64,000 nt of DNA, taken from assembly GCA_949316495.1 (NCBI GenBank), contig OX439001.1, positions 34,835,523 through 34,899,522 on the forward strand, in the 5' to 3' direction. The notes beneath the pieces were generated by a model. It saw only the letters and a list, made by a program, of their open reading frames with translations. It had not been told where the DNA came from and did no database searches. This document shows, piece by piece, positions 21,949 through 64,000 of this stretch (position 1 is its first letter; each line of letters begins with the position of its first letter). The position numbers and the translations under genes are program-made. The DNA comes from Amphiduros pacificus. Taxonomy: Eukaryota; Annelida; Polychaeta; Phyllodocida; Hesionidae.

Positions 21949-23334
21949 GGGAAATATGACGGTTAATAACATTTGATCGCAAAGTATAAATATCTATATT
22001 ATGTAAGGGATGTGTGCTTGAAAACCTCACTTTTGAATGCTGTAATCGTTGGACATGATTTATCATCAAGAAGATTAAGCCAGACATCGTGTAACAAAAT
22101 ATAGTTAACTTTATTCACCATAGACATCAATATTAAGTGTAATCAAAAATCTTTATAAAATGAACGTGACTTACATACACACGACAACTGACAAAATATT
22201 ATTTTGCTTTCACGTCAATATTAACTAGTCAATTGTATTCACGTTTTATAAAAAGGTTCCATCTGGCTGGTACATTCGTTATTTTATGTGCATTTCAGCA
22301 ACATAAACATGCATGCCATTCATCTTTGAAAAGAACAAAATGAATCACGGCGTCCCTTTGACCGCACTTACCTATAAACCAGATCTAGACAGAACCAAAG
22401 TTATTGTCAAAGCCTCAAGACTCACCAACTCAGGACAGACAATGTGGTCCATTTGATCCTCACAACCCTGAGTTCAATATTACATTAACCATAAGTATGC
22501 CTGAGCCATTTTCTCAGATATATGACAGATATATGTTCACTATACTGCTGTTATTTGAGTTAAACGACCATATATATTCAAGTAGACATTATATGAAAAA
22601 CAAATGAAAAAAATAAGATATCGAGGATTTAGATCACTCAGATCAATATTCTTCGTTCACATCTTTTATCTACAATAAGGTGGGTTCTTAAAACAAATAT
22701 TTGTTCATTAAAACATCATCATTTTCGTTCACCTCGTTTATTTATATACCAACAAATCCAAATGATAAGGTGATATATTTAAAGCAATATTAGTTCAAAT
22801 AGAATGTATTCGAAGTAAAACAAATATAATGTTATAATTAAAAACTGAAGAAACTGAAATGCGATTGCGGGTTACCATCTTGTTTTTCCCCCAATGATTG
22901 GATTTTTAGAGGTTCTTGTGCACTTCCGATTTTGTGTGTGCAGTTCCGTTGTGTTTTTTTTTCAATGGGGCAGTATGGCGACCCGCAATTCGCTTATGTA
23001 TACATTTTGCCACTGATTAAGTTAAGAGGCCTAAATAGCAACTGCCAATCTGTGGCCAGGAAAAGAGAATTATCTCAGATAAACCATTATTTAGTTTGTG
23101 ATGTCATGTAAAAGTTTTCAAGTTATGTATAAGTGAATTTAATGATAATGTAATGTTACTCAACTCAAAGTTGAGACAATTGTAACAGTAATTTAGATTT
23201 AAAATAGAAAACTCATCACATAGGATAACAAGGCTTTTCTCAATTGTATTATACGATTTCATAATTATTCAAATGTATGGTCAAGTGATGAAGTGTCATT
23301 ATGTACAATGACAGGGTAACAACAATACAATTAT
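21949..23334 (-). other. Receptor gene 3' UTR and flank
   Basis: AT-rich non-coding DNA downstream of the minus-strand receptor stop at 23335. The first AATAAA on the minus strand is at 22742-22737. No other feature was seen. Confidence 0.5.
22737..22742 (-). terminator. Possible receptor polyadenylation signal
   Basis: AATAAA on the minus strand (tttatt on +), about 590 bp beyond the receptor stop codon; the first canonical hexamer in that direction. Confidence 0.35.

Positions 23335-64000
<40,666 letters not shown>

Overview
This is an AT-rich animal genomic window. It carries two neuronal or sensory membrane-protein genes that run toward each other (tail to tail), embedded in long introns full of tandem repeats and tRNA-derived SINEs. 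The intron-exon structure (GT-AG introns, polypyrimidine tracts), the invertebrate-type TRPC and class C receptor sequences, the pol III SINEs and the many minisatellites point to a lophotrochozoan, most likely a mollusc. The phylum is an inference, since no diagnostic marker gene is present.

Left part, + strand, 392-15301: the 3' part of a TRPC-type cation channel gene. Fourteen exons join in frame to 865 residues: ankyrin repeats, TRPC linker with its zinc-binding site, S1-S6 with pore, TRP box, C-terminal CIRB-like helix and coiled coil, and stop. The start of the gene lies left of the window. Between the TRP box and the C-terminal helix the gene has a run of short exons that begin and end in phase 0, plus three further unproven in-frame candidates: a 6-nt microexon and two 45-nt cassettes.

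Middle, 15302-23334: TRPC 3' UTR and intergenic DNA. It holds two good CTCF-like sites in the same orientation and a roughly 1.6-kb inverted-repeat structure.

Right part, - strand, 64000-23335: the last two exons of a metabotropic-glutamate-receptor-like class C GPCR, covering TM1 through the C-terminus. They are separated by one 39.7-kb intron that cuts TM4. The extracellular ligand-binding and cysteine-rich domains lie right of the window. No further convincing protein gene was found in this intron. It holds at least eight copies or fragments of one tRNA-type SINE family (one nested inside another), a second tRNA-type SINE, minisatellites with units of 13, 17, 18, 24, 27, 33 and about 60 bp, long AT tracts including a cruciform-forming palindrome, and short inverted-repeat elements.

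Both genes act at the plasma membrane in signalling: a receptor-operated cation channel and a glutamate-type GPCR. Whether they are co-regulated or functionally linked is not shown by the sequence. No CRISPR, operon, virus-like element, rRNA gene or intact tRNA gene was seen.
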